Assembly: GCA_033398695.1 (NCBI GenBank) | Contig: CM065815.1 | Location: forward strand, 11,500,501 to 11,564,500 | DNA from: Orobanche coerulescens | Taxonomy: Eukaryota; Streptophyta; Magnoliopsida; Lamiales; Orobanchaceae | DNA length: 64,000 bases | Reading direction: 5' to 3' | In this document: piece after piece, positions 43,389 through 55,100 of the stretch | Layout of the letters: every line of letters starts with the position of its first letter | Position numbering within the stretch: position 1 is the stretch's first letter | Position numbers and translations under genes: made by a program | The notes under the pieces: model-generated | Told to the model about the DNA's origin: nothing | Seen by the model: the letters and a program-made list of their open reading frames with translations, nothing else | Databases searched by the model: none

Positions 43389-45990
43389 ATGGCCGGAACC
43401 TCATCATCGTTTGGAGCGGGAACTAGTTCTGCCGCCGGGACATCATTTGCCCAGGAGAAACTTCTTCCGTCTTCCACTGGAGATTACAGTGAAGCCATTC
43501 GAGCCGGAATCGACCCGGCTGAAGTTGAGGCTTTGTTCAATGAGGCCGATGTTGCTAGGAGTCGGGCTGAGGAGAGACGATCGCAGATCGAGAGAGATCC
43601 GCGATCGGGGCTTCCGAGAGCAACATAGTGATTTTGGACGGGCTATAGGGCCTTTCTTTGAAATAATGGAGAGATTGGCCGGTCTACTCCGCGATTCGAT
43701 TTCAGGATATTCGGTCGCTTATCCCTATGTGCTCCCCAAGCGGTCGCAGATCGTGCCGCGCAGCGATCGTTGTGGTCGCTCGGCCAAATACGGAGCTCGG
43801 CGTCTAGGAGAGATCGCCGTCTGGAGGACAAGATTCCATGTTCCTTGAGATGTGGACATGTTCGCGCCCGCGGAGAATGAACGAGCCGACCGGCCTCCGA
43901 TGGGTATGGTCGCGGTGAGTGAGGCCGTTATGGAGGCCGGGTTGCGCTTCCCTCTGTCCTTTGCGGTCTCCCATCTGCGGCCGCTTGGAATGTGGCGCCA
44001 CTTGGTGACGCCGAACGCCCGGCTCCAAATCATCTGCACTTTCACCCTATTCGGCGGTCACCGCCTGTACTGCCTCCCGTCGCCGTTGGAGATGAACCAT
44101 TTGTTTAAACCGACGGCTCATAGAGGGTTGGTCGGCGGTTACCATATTCAAGGCCGATCTGGCCGGGTGATTCATGGAGTTCGAATAAGATACGGGCGAT
44201 CGGACGAAGTGGTTACGGTCGGCGGCAAGTGGAGAGCTTGGCGACAATCCACAGCGAACCGGAGATCCCCACTAAATTTCGGGAGAGGAATCCCGTGGGG
44301 TTTAGACTCTCCCTTCGTTTGGATGCGTTTTGGGTGATCTAATTTGATTTACATTTTGCGAGGCTTTCATATTCCGTGATCGAGGCGCCTTTCGACTTCC
44401 TCGTTGTTTGGGAGCGAATTAGGAGCTTGTCGGACGACGACCTAGACGCCACTCGGATCAACAAGGAGAGTCGGTTGTCGGCTCGACTATTCCGCTTCAG
44501 AGACATCTCGCGGTGCAGTATGTGGTCTGCGATCTTCACTTACTAGGCGATCGCCATATTTTAAGGCGATGTCGGCCGTTAGTCGATCGTCTTTAAGCTG
44601 CAGAGGTTCGTTTCCCTCGCTTTTTGGAGCCTCGTGAGATCGCTATGTCGAACCCGGGAGTCTAGGCCGTCTTCACGCGAAGAGGTCGACTCGGGTTCCA
44701 CCCGTCGCATTGCCTATAGTTCCGGAGGCGGAGCCTCGTGCGGAGCCGGAGCCTCGCGTAGAGCAGGTCGTGGTTGAGGAGGAAATTCCGGAGGAGGGGC
44801 TTGAGGCGAATCGCAAGAGGCCGAGGCCGGAAGCAACCGTTTCTGCCCGGGCGATGAAGTGCCGATCGCCGCGCCTCCGATCACCATCGTTGCTCGGAGC
44901 GCGAGCCGCCCTCTGCGGCTTTTCTGCGAGACGGCGATCGCGGATGCGAGATTCCTCGAGGAAGCCGTTTTTGGTCGGGATCCCGAGAAGGCCGAGAGGT
45001 AGATAGCATTTGTGTTTGACAATTGCATCTGCGTAGGAGTTGTACTAACTTAGTTGTTTTGATGCGGGATCCGTCGCGCGAGATCCTTCTTGTCCACCGA
45101 TGGTCGTGGATTTCTGGCGAGCCGATCTCCTCGCCATTCTGTGATATTCCTCCCTATGTTAGCAAGGCCGCTTCCGCCTGCCAAGGCGTGGACAAGCGAT
45201 CTGGATGCGATCGCTCGCGGCGATCGTCGAGTTCGATGCATCTTGTTGTCGCCCTTTCTCTTGACGGCGACCATGGCCTTCAGTGCTCGGGAGTTTGAGG
45301 AGGCCCTCCACTGTCGCCTTCGGGAGGATCTCGAGGCGGCTCGGAAAGAGAACGCCGAGTTTCTTTGACAAGATCGTGGCGATGGAGAAGGACTCATTGG
45401 AGGCGGCCAAGCGGGCGAGCCATGAGCTTGAGTGGAGAAGAAGGAGGCGAGAAATTCGAATGGCGGTCGACCGATTTCGGGACCGGATGCAGAGTGCCGT
45501 CCGGGCGAGGAATGTTCTTGAGGAGGAGGCCGATCGCGGAAGGTGACGATCGCTCGGGTGACAATGGTGGCGGAGGAGAAAGAGAAGGTTGCTGCGAGGA
45601 GGCCGAGCTCGGGATCGCAACAGCGATGGCCGAGCCGAGAGGAGAGGTTGAGGCGACCAAGGCCGATCCCTTCCAAAATTTGGAGTATGTCGTGAGTTCG
45701 CCTATTACTTGGCGTTCGCCGACTCGATCCGAGCGGCTAAGAAGGAGGCTTGGAGGTCGGTCCTCTAGCCGAGAAGTTCAAGTCATATGCATTGGAGCAT
45801 CCTCTCCATTCGGCTTTCTCCTTGCCGATCTTGGACACAGCGGACATCGGCGTGGATTTGAGTAGTATCCGTCTCTGCAGTCTTGCTCATCCCGTGCTCC
45901 GGAAGATGAGGGGACCGCGCCGAATGCGATGGCGAAGGCCGCGAGGGCTGAGGCGCTTCTTTTTACGCTTTATCTTACTTTCTTTGTAGT
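43389..45990 (+). pseudogene. Antisense ORF (aORF) of G, putative gypsy-type transposon protein
   Basis: It starts at the ATG at 43389 (MAGTSSSFGAGTSSAAG). A frameshift occurs near 43570-43600. The central block at 43852-44337, MVAVSEAVMEAGLRFPLSF to LVTPNARLQIICTFTLFGG, resembles the domain named 'putative gypsy type transposon' (Transposase_28-like). The later part is acidic and Arg/Glu-rich (44710-44800). A coiled-coil region with AARKENAEF and EKDSLEAAKRASHELEW (about 45330-45430) follows, then EKFKSYALEHPLH near 45765. Several stops and frameshifts break it. A polyadenylation signal AATAAA at 46052 follows. It is encoded opposite to gag of the same element. The function is unknown; related aORFs are described for Tat-lineage elements. 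Confidence 0.7.
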
Positions 45991-46051
45991 TTGTAGCTTT
46001 CTTTTTGTAGTACTTAGGCCTTGGCGTGACCGTGTACTCTATTTTTCAAGT

Positions 46052-46057
46052 AATAAA
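46052..46057 (+). terminator. Polyadenylation signal after the antisense ORF
   Basis: AATAAA in CAAGTAATAAAATGAGC lies 60-70 bases after the last aORF codons, in a T-rich context. With the TATA at 43234 it brackets a 2.8 kb transcription unit opposite to G. Confidence 0.5.
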
Positions 46058-46936
46058 ATGAGCATTTGGATTTGGACTTATCACTTGAATGAATGGTTAT
46101 TTTGAGTCTTTGTTTGACTTTGTACAAATGCGTGAGGAGAGATCGTTGCGAGGTAGTTCCAAATGAATTGATAAACTCATAAGACAACTTTTTACAACAA
46201 GTTCGATCATTTGCACTACATCTGAAAAAATGACGATCTCCGTATGTGGTTGAATAGCGACGATCGTCGTGTAGGTAGTCCGCACTCTTCTTGCCCCTTG
46301 TTTTTATTCACTTAGTGGAAGTAAGGGGATGAAAATAATTCCTTAGTGAGCGGTCTTTAACTTTGTCGAATCCTCGGGGGCGGTCGTCCATCTTGAGGAA
46401 CCGTGCACGATCGCGGAGTTCGATGGACCGACTCCTTGATCATGTCTTGATGCACGAAGACATTGAGTGTCTCGTGACTCACTTTATTATGAGGTCCTCC
46501 GTTAGGTGCGCCTCGCCTCGTATTTAAACGAAGGGCGTGCGGTCTCGGCCTAGAGGAGTCCTTGCGCGGGCGGCGTCGGATGAATCAACTCCACGCCGCG
46601 GCTTGTTAGCTCTGCTTCCACCTCGGCCGACCATGGAGATGGCCGACCTCGGCGTGTGCGTTGAGGCGGGGTTGTGGCACGTCGCATTGTCCGGTTCACC
46701 ATGTCGGATGATGAACCTTTGAGGGCGGCGATCGTGTCCAGATTTGTTTTGGAGGGCCTCGGACTACGCCGGCCTCGTATTTAAACGAAGGCGGGCGATC
46801 TTGGCCTAAAGGGACCTTGCATGGCCTAAGCGGTGGAATTATCGACCACGAGGACCATGGCGCACTCTTCCACCTTGGATCGTCATGTAGATGCCGGCCT
46901 TGACGGTGTACGTTGTGCGGGAGGCGATCTCGTGCC
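46058..46936. other. Central non-coding part of G
   Basis: No protein is recognised on either strand. It contains an imperfect repeat with CCTCGTATTTAAACGAAG at 46508 and 46777, each followed by related GGTCTCGGCCTA/GATCTTGGCCTA and CGGCGTGT text. It separates the 3' end of the antisense unit from the gag remnants. Confidence 0.5.
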
Positions 46937-48659
46937 TTAGTCCATCGTGTTAGACGGTGAAGCTGCAGATGGCGATCGAGTCCTCCGGTTTCTTAAATAA
47001 GGAGGAGATCGGGATGACTTCCGTGGTCTCCTTCTCTTGATTGAAGCATATAGAGACGGTCGCGAGGTTGATCCGGGTCGGCTCGTATGAGCTTCCCGGC
47101 TGTTTGCGTTCGACTCGGACGATCGTCTATAGAGATAGGCGGGGCTTCGGCTAAACCAATAAGTCATCAACTTGCCCTCCTCGAGCAGTCTCCAGTGTTT
47201 GAGGAGGTCGCAATTGTTGGTGCCGTGGCAGGACTCTTGTGGTAGGCACAATATTGATTGTTGTCCAGTGACCGTGGTCCCTTATCGCCTTTGGCTTTTG
47301 AGCTCTTCGTGCCCCTTGATGGCATAGAAAATATGTGCCGGAGTTCTGTTGAACGTATGGAGGAGATGGGCTTCCATGTCCTCGAAAGCCTTGAGATCTC
47401 CGGGTGTCTTGGCGATCGCCTTCTTTGCTTTAGCGATCGCTATCTTCTGGGCAAGAGGTGGCGTTTCCTCGTCTAAGCGGAGGGTGAGTAGCCTTTGCCT
47501 GGCCAGGAAGTTGGCAGCTTTAGCGCGGAAGATCGTGTAAGTTGGGAATATCCTTGGAGAGATGTCCGAACATGGGAGAGTGACCGTGGAATCCCCATGA
47601 CCGAATAGAGAGCGAGCTCATCAGCGCGGGTTCGCGGTGAGGATGATTTCGTCTACCGGTCGATGTAATCTGCGTCGATTTCGTCCTTCCCACCTTGATT
47701 TTTATCATGCGGCTGAGGCCTTACAGTCTGGCGACCTTCTTTGGCGAAGTATGACGTGAAGTCATTCGCGATTTCTTAAAAGAGGTGACCGATCGTGGTG
47801 GTAGTGAGACGTACCACTTATGGGCCGATTCGCCCAATGTCGGCGGGAAGATCCGGCACTTGGTTGCATCGGATGCCCACACCCGATCATGTAAATTCGG
47901 AATTTACTCGGGTGGGTTTCGAGTCCGATATCCCCCTTATACGGAGGTGTTTTAGGAGGAGCGATCGTTGGTTGTATGGGGCAAGCTCGATGTGGACCGC
48001 GAGTGGCTCGGTCGGACCGGCGATCTTCTTCTTTGGTGCTTGCCCGGTGTCCAAGTGCTCTCATGTCGTCGAGGCGTTGCATGGCGGCCATCGCCGTGCT
48101 TTGGCCCATTAGCGGCTCGCGATCGGAGGCGAGCCGAGGCGATTAGTGCGAGTCCACAGCGATCGGGCGGGAGTCGGATGGGCGACATGCGTTGGCTGTG
48201 AGGTGAGTAGGCCGAACTCCTGGTGATGGATTCGGATTCCGTCTTTTCAAGGTTGGAAATAGAGTGCCCCGGTCGCCGGGATGGGTCGCGTCCCAAGCGA
48301 TCGAATATGGATCCGTCCGGTCGTGCGAGAGCCTTTCCTCGCGAATTGGGGCTTTTTGACGATCGCTCGTTCAGTAGCCCATTGAATTTCCGTTTTCCCA
48401 TGCGGCGGATGATCGAGGGAGTTATCGCGGGTGGCGCGCATGCTCTCCGTCGCTCCTCCAGGATGGCCATAGCCTCCTCGATCTGTTCCTTGGTTTGGAA
48501 TTGATCGAGTGAGAGGTTGGGGCCATCTCTCGGATGCGGGATCGAGAGTCTCGCGTTGCCGCGGCTTCCCCCTGTCGTTGGCTGGGGTTCGGATTGAGCC
48601 GGGATATGGTGTCCGGCGGTTCGGAGAGCAGCTTGCTTCGATGTACCGGCGGATGTCAT
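46937..48659 (-). pseudogene. Gag remnant of Tat/Retand-like element G
   Basis: Minus-strand fragments appear in gag order. The first has an N-terminal region at 47952-48659 (MTSAGTSKQ, LSLDQFQTKEQIEEAMAILEE) with a Pro/Arg/Ser-rich middle. A PPYKGDIGLETHPSKF block at about 47930 matches the start of Tat gag cores. A C-terminal CHGTNNCDLLKHWRLLEEG is at about 47170-47230, similar to the YHRxxGHxTEDCxxLKxxIE segment. Stops and frameshifts lie between them. It is too decayed to be made, and no pol domain follows. Confidence 0.55.
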
Positions 48660-48773
48660 GATTCTGAAGGTTTTCTTTGAAGCGCAGTGAGTGTCACTTC
48701 AAGTATATGCCCCGAGAACAGTGAGTGTTCTTCGGGACGGTAGAAATAAAAGTTTGAGGGTTAGATGCGCCGA

Positions 48774-48791
48774 CCCTCCTTCTAGCGCCAA
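48774..48791 (-). promoter_or_regulatory. Primer-binding site of G
   Basis: Read on the minus strand, TTGGCGCTAGAAGGAGGG abuts the LTR (one base apart). This type of PBS is usual in Tat-lineage elements. The exact tRNA is not assigned here. Confidence 0.7.
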
Positions 48792-48792
48792 T

Positions 48793-49994
48793 TGTTGCTA
48801 CCCAAAATATTATCCGGAGATAGATATTGCTGGAATGGATGGGATAGCAAACAAATGCAAGAGCACTTCCGTGAGAAAGATAAATAACACAAGATTTGCC
48901 GGGGTTGTTAGTCCCGGGCTTGAATGCTCTCGCGAGATATTATTAATACCGATATTCGGGGATACAAGTACTAATGTAAGAATACAATTACAATGAGTGT
49001 AAAGTTTCTTGTTATCTTAGCTAGTGAGCGTGTAGATTGCCGGAAGAACCAGATTTGATGCTCTGTGAGTTCTTGTAACAAAGGTGATGAACAGTCGCGG
49101 CGGTGAGAGATCGACCGCCTCTCACGGCAGTATTTAGTGGATGTTTGGGCTTACGGGCTTATGAATCCCTTGGAATCTGTCTAGTGGAGACTTGCCGCTT
49201 CGCGATCGTCTTAGACGAGAGATTTGGAGAGAGAAGTCCTGAGATGGATTCCGGTGAGATAGCCGGGAGCTTGATGATCTGTGTGTTCTTCAGTATTTCC
49301 GTGGATGTATCGGAATGTGAGAGAATGTGAACTTTTGGTGGAATGTATTTCGGACGTAAGTCAAATGAATTCCGAACCGTATATTCATTGAACTGGGAAC
49401 CTTTTTCCAGTAGGAGGAGGTTCTCTATTTATAGGGCTTGGACATGCCGGGCGATCGCCTTCTCTGCAATATAATAATCGGGCGATCGTCTTTCAGCACA
49501 TGGGCCTGTCCCCTCAAAGTCTGCAGGAGTTGCTGGCAGTCAACTGTGCGATCCAATGGGGAGCTTACACGCGTCCTGAGTTGCTGTCGCGGGTGGTCCC
49601 ACTGACAACTTTCGGCGCGCATGCTGGTAGGTGAGGTAGGTGACAGGCTACGGTCTTTTGGTCTTGTCTGTCAGCAAAAGATCTTTATCTGCTGGCGAAG
49701 ATCTTGTCAGCGCCTTTGGTGGATCTGCACGTGGGTGCTTTTCTGAGATCCAGTCCTTGATGACTTTGGCGGACGATCGTCTCTGCTCGGGGCGTAGGTC
49801 GATTGCCCTTAGCCGGTCACTAGAGCAGATCGCCAGCTGCCAAAGGGCGATCGCCTTGGGAGTCGATCGCTAGGTACCTGATGGTGGTTTGATATCTTCG
49901 ACTTGTTGAGCTAGTCATGGTTTGACTGGAGTTGACTCGGTCGCTCGGCCTTATAGTCGATCGCCTGTCGGGATGGATAAATCGTGACACAACA
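48793..49994 (-). repeat. 5' LTR of element G
   Basis: It is 1202 bases. The minus-strand TATA CTATAAATAG is at 49425-49434, with the CGATCG motif cluster upstream (49452-49960). It has many single-base insertions relative to the other copy, especially in G/C runs (GGGCCTGTCCCC versus GGGCTGTCCC). Confidence 0.9.
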
Positions 49995-50054
49995 AGATGT
50001 GGTAAAAAAATTATTTTTGGTACATTCAATCATACCATATCTGAGGTTTACTTG

Positions 50055-50095
50055 AGGACAAGCAAATAATTAAGTGTGGGGTATTTGATTAGTGC
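50055..50095 (+). promoter_or_regulatory. Polypurine region of D
   Basis: TTGAGGACAAGC followed by TTAAGTGTGGGGTATT directly precedes the 3' LTR at 50096. This string is a hallmark of Athila elements. A near-copy stands at 40388-40420. Confidence 0.85.
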
Positions 50096-51771
50096 ATAAT
50101 TGATCTAAAAATTCATATACAAAATATTCCTTTTACGGGCATAATCTTACTGATTTGTGATTAAAAATATATATTTTACAGATATGTCCAAACATGAGCT
50201 AAAAATGGTTATTTTACAGATTACTGACATGAAGCATCAAAAAGGACGGAAAACAAGATCAAATCCAAGCGAGAATTTTCTGGACAAGCGACCATACAAA
50301 AGCGGCGCAAAATGGACCGTGTTCTGTCGGCCGTTTCACATACGGCGCAAAAACGGCCGTGTCTTGGGCCGTTTCACACACGGCCGGCATTTAGCGCCGT
50401 ATCCTCACGCGTATTCCGGAAGAGACCGAGTCACCACAAAACGGCGCACAACACGGCGAAAAATGGGCCGTTTTTCATAGCCGTTTTTGAGACTGATATT
50501 TGTTGAATTTTCCACATTTAGCATCTTGTGAGCTCAACAACTATGTATGAAGTCAATGATCTGAAAATCAAGACATGCAAGGAAGATCAAGTGTGAATCA
50601 AACACCAAAGACTTGTCAAAGATGCCACAAATTAAATAATCAATTGTATTCTTGAAAATCACCTATAAAAGGACATCTTCATCCATTGCAAAATTACTCT
50701 TCTTCTTGCCAAGAAACTCCCATTTCTTTTAGCAAGATATTTTCTCCTTTGAACTTTCAATTTTACTTTGTATTTCATTTTTAGTTTAAAGTTTTTCTTT
50801 CATTTAGTTTGTAATTGAAAAGTGCTTGATCAATAAGCACTTAGTATTTTACTTTCAATTTTGGTAAGCTTGTAACCTTTAAACAAGTTTGAAGTTATAT
50901 TTTGAAGTTTGTTTCTTGCACTTTGATTCATCATATTCAAATAAGTTTTATCTATTGTCATTAAGTTCTAGTAATTAAAAGTTTATATATATATATATTA
51001 TGTATATCAATTATTTCTATTATAATTTTAGTTTGTATAAACCAATGAGTAGCTAATCTTTCTTCCTAGGGGAAGGGGATTTCTATTAGGTTATATATTG
51101 AGTATTTGATTGATTTACACTATTTTGATTAAAAGGACTAATTGGTTTAAATAGAGATTGATCATATCCTATTTCTACTAATGAAATCTCCTTGATTGAT
51201 TGTTGAGTGAATTGGAAACATATCTCTTCAATCTATCAAGTGTTAATCTTGTTATCAACATCTTAAGATTGCGAAAGTGGTTAAGACATCTTTGATTACG
51301 AAATACAGAGGTGAAAAGTTGATTACTCGATAAACATTCGTTTTCTTTTATATCCGTGTAAATCAATTCCTATACTTAATTAAAAACCTAATTTAATGAA
51401 CCCGTAATCCCTAGATTTTATAAATTCCAACTCATTTCAATCCTATTCATTTCCACTAGTTAAAAAAATAGTCTTCTTAAAAATAGTAGTATTAAAAATA
51501 GTCTTACTTAAAAATAGTCTTATTAAAAAGTCTTATTAAAAATAGTTTAAATTAAACATAGTGCATTTTAATTAAGTTAATATTTAAAAACCCAATAATC
51601 TATTTTAGTATTTATTTCTCATAATTTGTAACAAAATATTATACGAAGCCCTGTTGGACAATCCTCGAGAGAAAAGACCTTGGTAGAACTTACCACAAAC
51701 TACTTCTACCTCGTATATATTTGCGAGCGACTCAAGAACTCCTATTTTTAGGATAAGTTTTTGACCGATCA
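50096..51771 (+). repeat. 3' LTR of element D
   Basis: It is 1676 bases, paired with 31054-32734. The TATA is at 50664-50670 and the U3 array at 50294-50480. It differs from the 5' LTR by scattered substitutions and one-base indels, several in the array. It is followed by TSD CTAGT and the continuing CACTA subterminal motif. Confidence 0.93.
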
Positions 51772-51776
51772 CTAGT

Positions 51777-52128
51777 ATACTTTAGCCGACAACATGTCGT
51801 CGGCTAAAGTCTTACATGTTTTTTTGTGCAGAATATATCACCATCTAACACTTGAAGAGACCATTTACAACACATTCGGAAATTACAGAACAAGAAAACG
51901 AAAAACAGTAATTTTCTCTGGTTTGATCATTCAAGAAATCATATTGAAGGTATGTTTATTGAATTTTAATATCAGTTAGCTCGTTTTCTCGAATATCTCT
52001 TGGTGTGTGTATATATATATATATATATATACATCTTGAATTCGAGCTATATATGATGATTTTAGTCGTAATTTTTGTATGTTCTTGATAAATACGATGT
52101 GTAATATTGTTGTTATTTTTGTTATAGA
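51777..52128 (+). other. CACTA subterminal motif and spliced leader of the TNP2 gene
   Basis: ACTTTAGCCGACAAC and GTCGTCGGCTAAAGT at 51780-51809 complete the terminal array. A leader follows, with a likely intron from GTATGT at 51950 to TTATAG at 52127, two bases from the start codon at 52129. It includes a TA microsatellite at 52008-52032. Confidence 0.6.
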
Positions 52129-55100
52129 ATGGATAAAAGTTGGATTGGTCTGCAAAAATGGGATCCAAGGGTCATAGATGGAATGCGAGGGTTTATTCGA
52201 TTTGTGAAGGAGCATGATAGTGATAGTATGATTCATTACTGTCCTTGCAATAAATGTAAATGCCGCAGCTATATGTACCGTTTTACACTTGATGTCGTGT
52301 GGGAGCACTTGAAAAAAAATAGATTTTGAGATAAATATACATGTTGGATTTACCACGGTGAAAGATCGAATTTAATTATTCCCCATGATCACGGACAGTA
52401 CAGTGGTAGCACATCCAATGACCCCACAAGAAGGTTGATTGACGACGTGTTTGGTTATTACGACAGGGACATATCGGCTGACGGTCAAGAATACCATATA
52501 GCTGATCAACCAGTCATCCGAACGCCTACATTGATACCCGTTAACACAATTTCTCTTGATAGATATAACAAGATAATCCAGCTCCAACAGACTCTTCTTT
52601 ATCCTAGGTGTCACATGACGGTTCTTGATAGTGTCATAGAGACTATGAGAGTCAAGGTGGAGAACAAAACCTCGATTAAAGCTGTGGATGATTATTTGGA
52701 ACTTACAGCGAAAATGCTCCCTGAAGGTCATCATCTTCCCAGTAATCACAGTAAAATGAGACATATCCTAAAAGGTCTTGGGCTATCGTACATCAAGATC
52801 CACGCATGCATATATGATTGTGCTTTATTTTGGGGAAAGCCTAGTGAAGACCTGAAGAGATGTCCGGTATGTGACACAGAGAGGTATAAGTTCACTCCTT
52901 CTGGTAAAGAGAAAGCTATGAAGGTTCTTTGGTATTTCCCTCTGAAGGATAGATTGGAGAGACTTTTCATGTCTCCTCACACAGCCAAGGCGATGAGATG
53001 GCACGCTGAGCCTCGGGTGACTGACGATGATATTATGATACACCCTTCTGATGGAGAGGCTTGGAAGCATATAGATAGGGAGTTTCCAGGATTTGCATCA
53101 GATGTCCGAAATGTAAGACTCGGACTTGCATCTGATGGATTCAACCCTTTTGGCAACATGAGCCTTTCGTATAGTATATGGCCGGTGGTATTGGTTCCTT
53201 ACAACCTTCCTCCATGGATGTGCATGAAGAGGAAGTATAATATGTTGACTCTCTTAGTACCTAGCCCCGGGTATCCAGGAAAGTGTATTGATGTTTATTT
53301 GAGACCTTTGATAGAGGAGCTGAAGTTGTTGTGGGAGCAAGGTCATCCGACGTACGACAGTTACTCACATGAGATGTTCTACTTACGTGCTATGTGTATC
53401 GATACCATCAATGATTTTCCTGCGTACGGGATGCTGTCCGGATCTGTTATTAGTGGATACAGAGGATGTCCAGTGTGCTTGAATGCTGACTGCGCAAGGT
53501 ATCATTGTCGGAAGGTTATCAGAATGCGTCACCGTATATGGCTTGAGAGGACGCATGTCGCGTCACGGATCTTTGCGGCATTTGATGGGATCAAGAGGTT
53601 GGTGATCCACCACGGGAGTGGACTGGTGAGAAATTTTGGCCGTCTTTGAATGAGTATGATTTTGGGCGGTTGAGCAACCATCCTGATATAGTAGCGGCAA
53701 CTCTGAAAGACAGCGGTATAAGTATTGGTCCCACAAAAGTATTTTCTGGGATCTACCTTATTGGAGTAAGTTGTCGATTAGGAACTACCTAGATGTGATG
53801 CACATAGAAAAAAATATTTGTGAAAGTGTTGTTGGTACAGTGTTTTGTTGGGAAGGGAAGATTAAAGATGGCCATAAGGCACGTATTGGTTTAAAAGAAA
53901 TGAACATTAGAAAACATTTATGGTTGAAGGAAGGGAAAGGGAAACACAAAATGCCGAAAGCTGCTTACACCGTCACCCCTGAGAAAAAGACTGAGATTTT
54001 TGCGTGGATGAAGGCTGCAAGGTATCCCACAGGATATGCTGGAAATATAGGGAGGTGTGTTAACTTCAAGGAGAACAAGTTAACTTGCCTGAAGAGCCAT
54101 GATTGTCATATCCTCTTACAACGTTTGTTTCCTGTGTTTATTCGACCATACTTGTCCAAACAGGTGGTCGAGCCATGTGTATCGTTATCCAGGTTCTTTC
54201 AAAAGTTATGCACTAGGGAAGTAAGGAAGTCAGATCTCCATCTCATGCAAAAGGAGATCATTTATATCTTATGCAAATTTGAGAGGATCTTCCCACCGAA
54301 CTTTTTTGATCTCATGCCTCACCTTATGATCCATCTCCCTCGCCAACTTTTACTAACAGGCGCGGTCCACTACACGTGGATGTTTCCAATAGAAAGGCAA
54401 CTTGGTGAGTACAAGGACTCTGTGACTAATAAGTCTGCACCAGAAGGATGTATAGCCGAAGCATATCTTGCATGGGAGTATGTAACATATACCAAGTTCT
54501 ATTTAGGTGCGGTGGATCCCATACCCGAGCCTATGTCAACAATTCCAGTACAATTTAATCTCTCCATCATCACCAGCGAAGTTTAAGTTCAAGGAAGATT
54601 ACCTGACAGTCATTTACAACCTTACGATCTATGAATTGCACATTGGTGGATATTACTTAACTGTCCAGAAGTTCAATATTGGAAAGACATTCACCTTTCA
54701 TGTGATGCTGTGAATGGAGATATTAGATTCCACAATGAAACATTTGCTGATTATTTCAGACAATGGGTAAGTGTTTAATTACTGTTCACTTAATTTGCTT
54801 ACATAATTTACTTAATTACGACATTCACCTTAATTAATATCCAGATGACGCACATACAAAGTGATGGCCACCCGATGTGGTCACGTGAGTTGATGCTTCT
54901 TTCGATGAAGCCTGTTACATCTAGAGTTTATTCAATGACGAAGGTAAATGGTGTGACATTTGTATGTATCGATAGAGATCAAAGAAGGAGGTGTCAAAAT
55001 TCTGGGGTTATGATTGACGGTGGATATTACGGTGTTCTTCTCGAAGTAGTGGAACTAATTTATGGAGAAGGCTTGACAGTTTACTTGTTCAAGCGTAGGT

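Larger units (their letters stand above)
41684..49994 (-). mobile_element. Element G: Tat/Retand-like LTR element with antisense ORF, minus strand
   Basis: The TSD is AGATG (41679-41683 and 49995-49999). On the minus strand the LTRs begin TGTTGTGTCACGATTTATCC and end TTTTGGGTAGCAACA. The PBS TTGGCGCTAGAAGGAGGG is next to the right-hand LTR, and a polypurine tract (GAGCTGGGGGGCAATT) is next to the left one. The 5.9 kb interior has a degenerate gag on the minus strand and a long ORF region on the opposite strand. No protease, RT or integrase is seen. Retand and other Tat-lineage elements carry such extra antisense ORFs near the 3' LTR, which supports the placement. Confidence 0.8.
31054..51771 (+). 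mobile_element. Element D: Athila-like Ty3/gypsy LTR retrotransposon
   Basis: The TSD is CTAGT (31049-31053 and 51772-51776). The LTRs begin TGATTAGTGCATAATTG and end TTTTGACCGATCA. The tRNA-Asp-type PBS TGGCGCCGTTG and the AAGTGTGGGG polypurine region after TTGAGGACAA are Athila hallmarks. The interior has gag, a heavily broken pol, and a downstream accessory ORF with its own promoter-like region and intron. Element G (41684-49994) is nested near its 3' end. It is inserted in the subterminal repeats of CACTA E. Confidence 0.93.

Noticed and set aside
44714..45676. Long minus-strand ORFs of 104-208 codons in G
   Set aside because: They mirror the plus-strand aORF, which has the recognisable domain. 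Arg/Ser-rich composition is expected from the complement of a GC-rich Glu/Arg-rich coding region.
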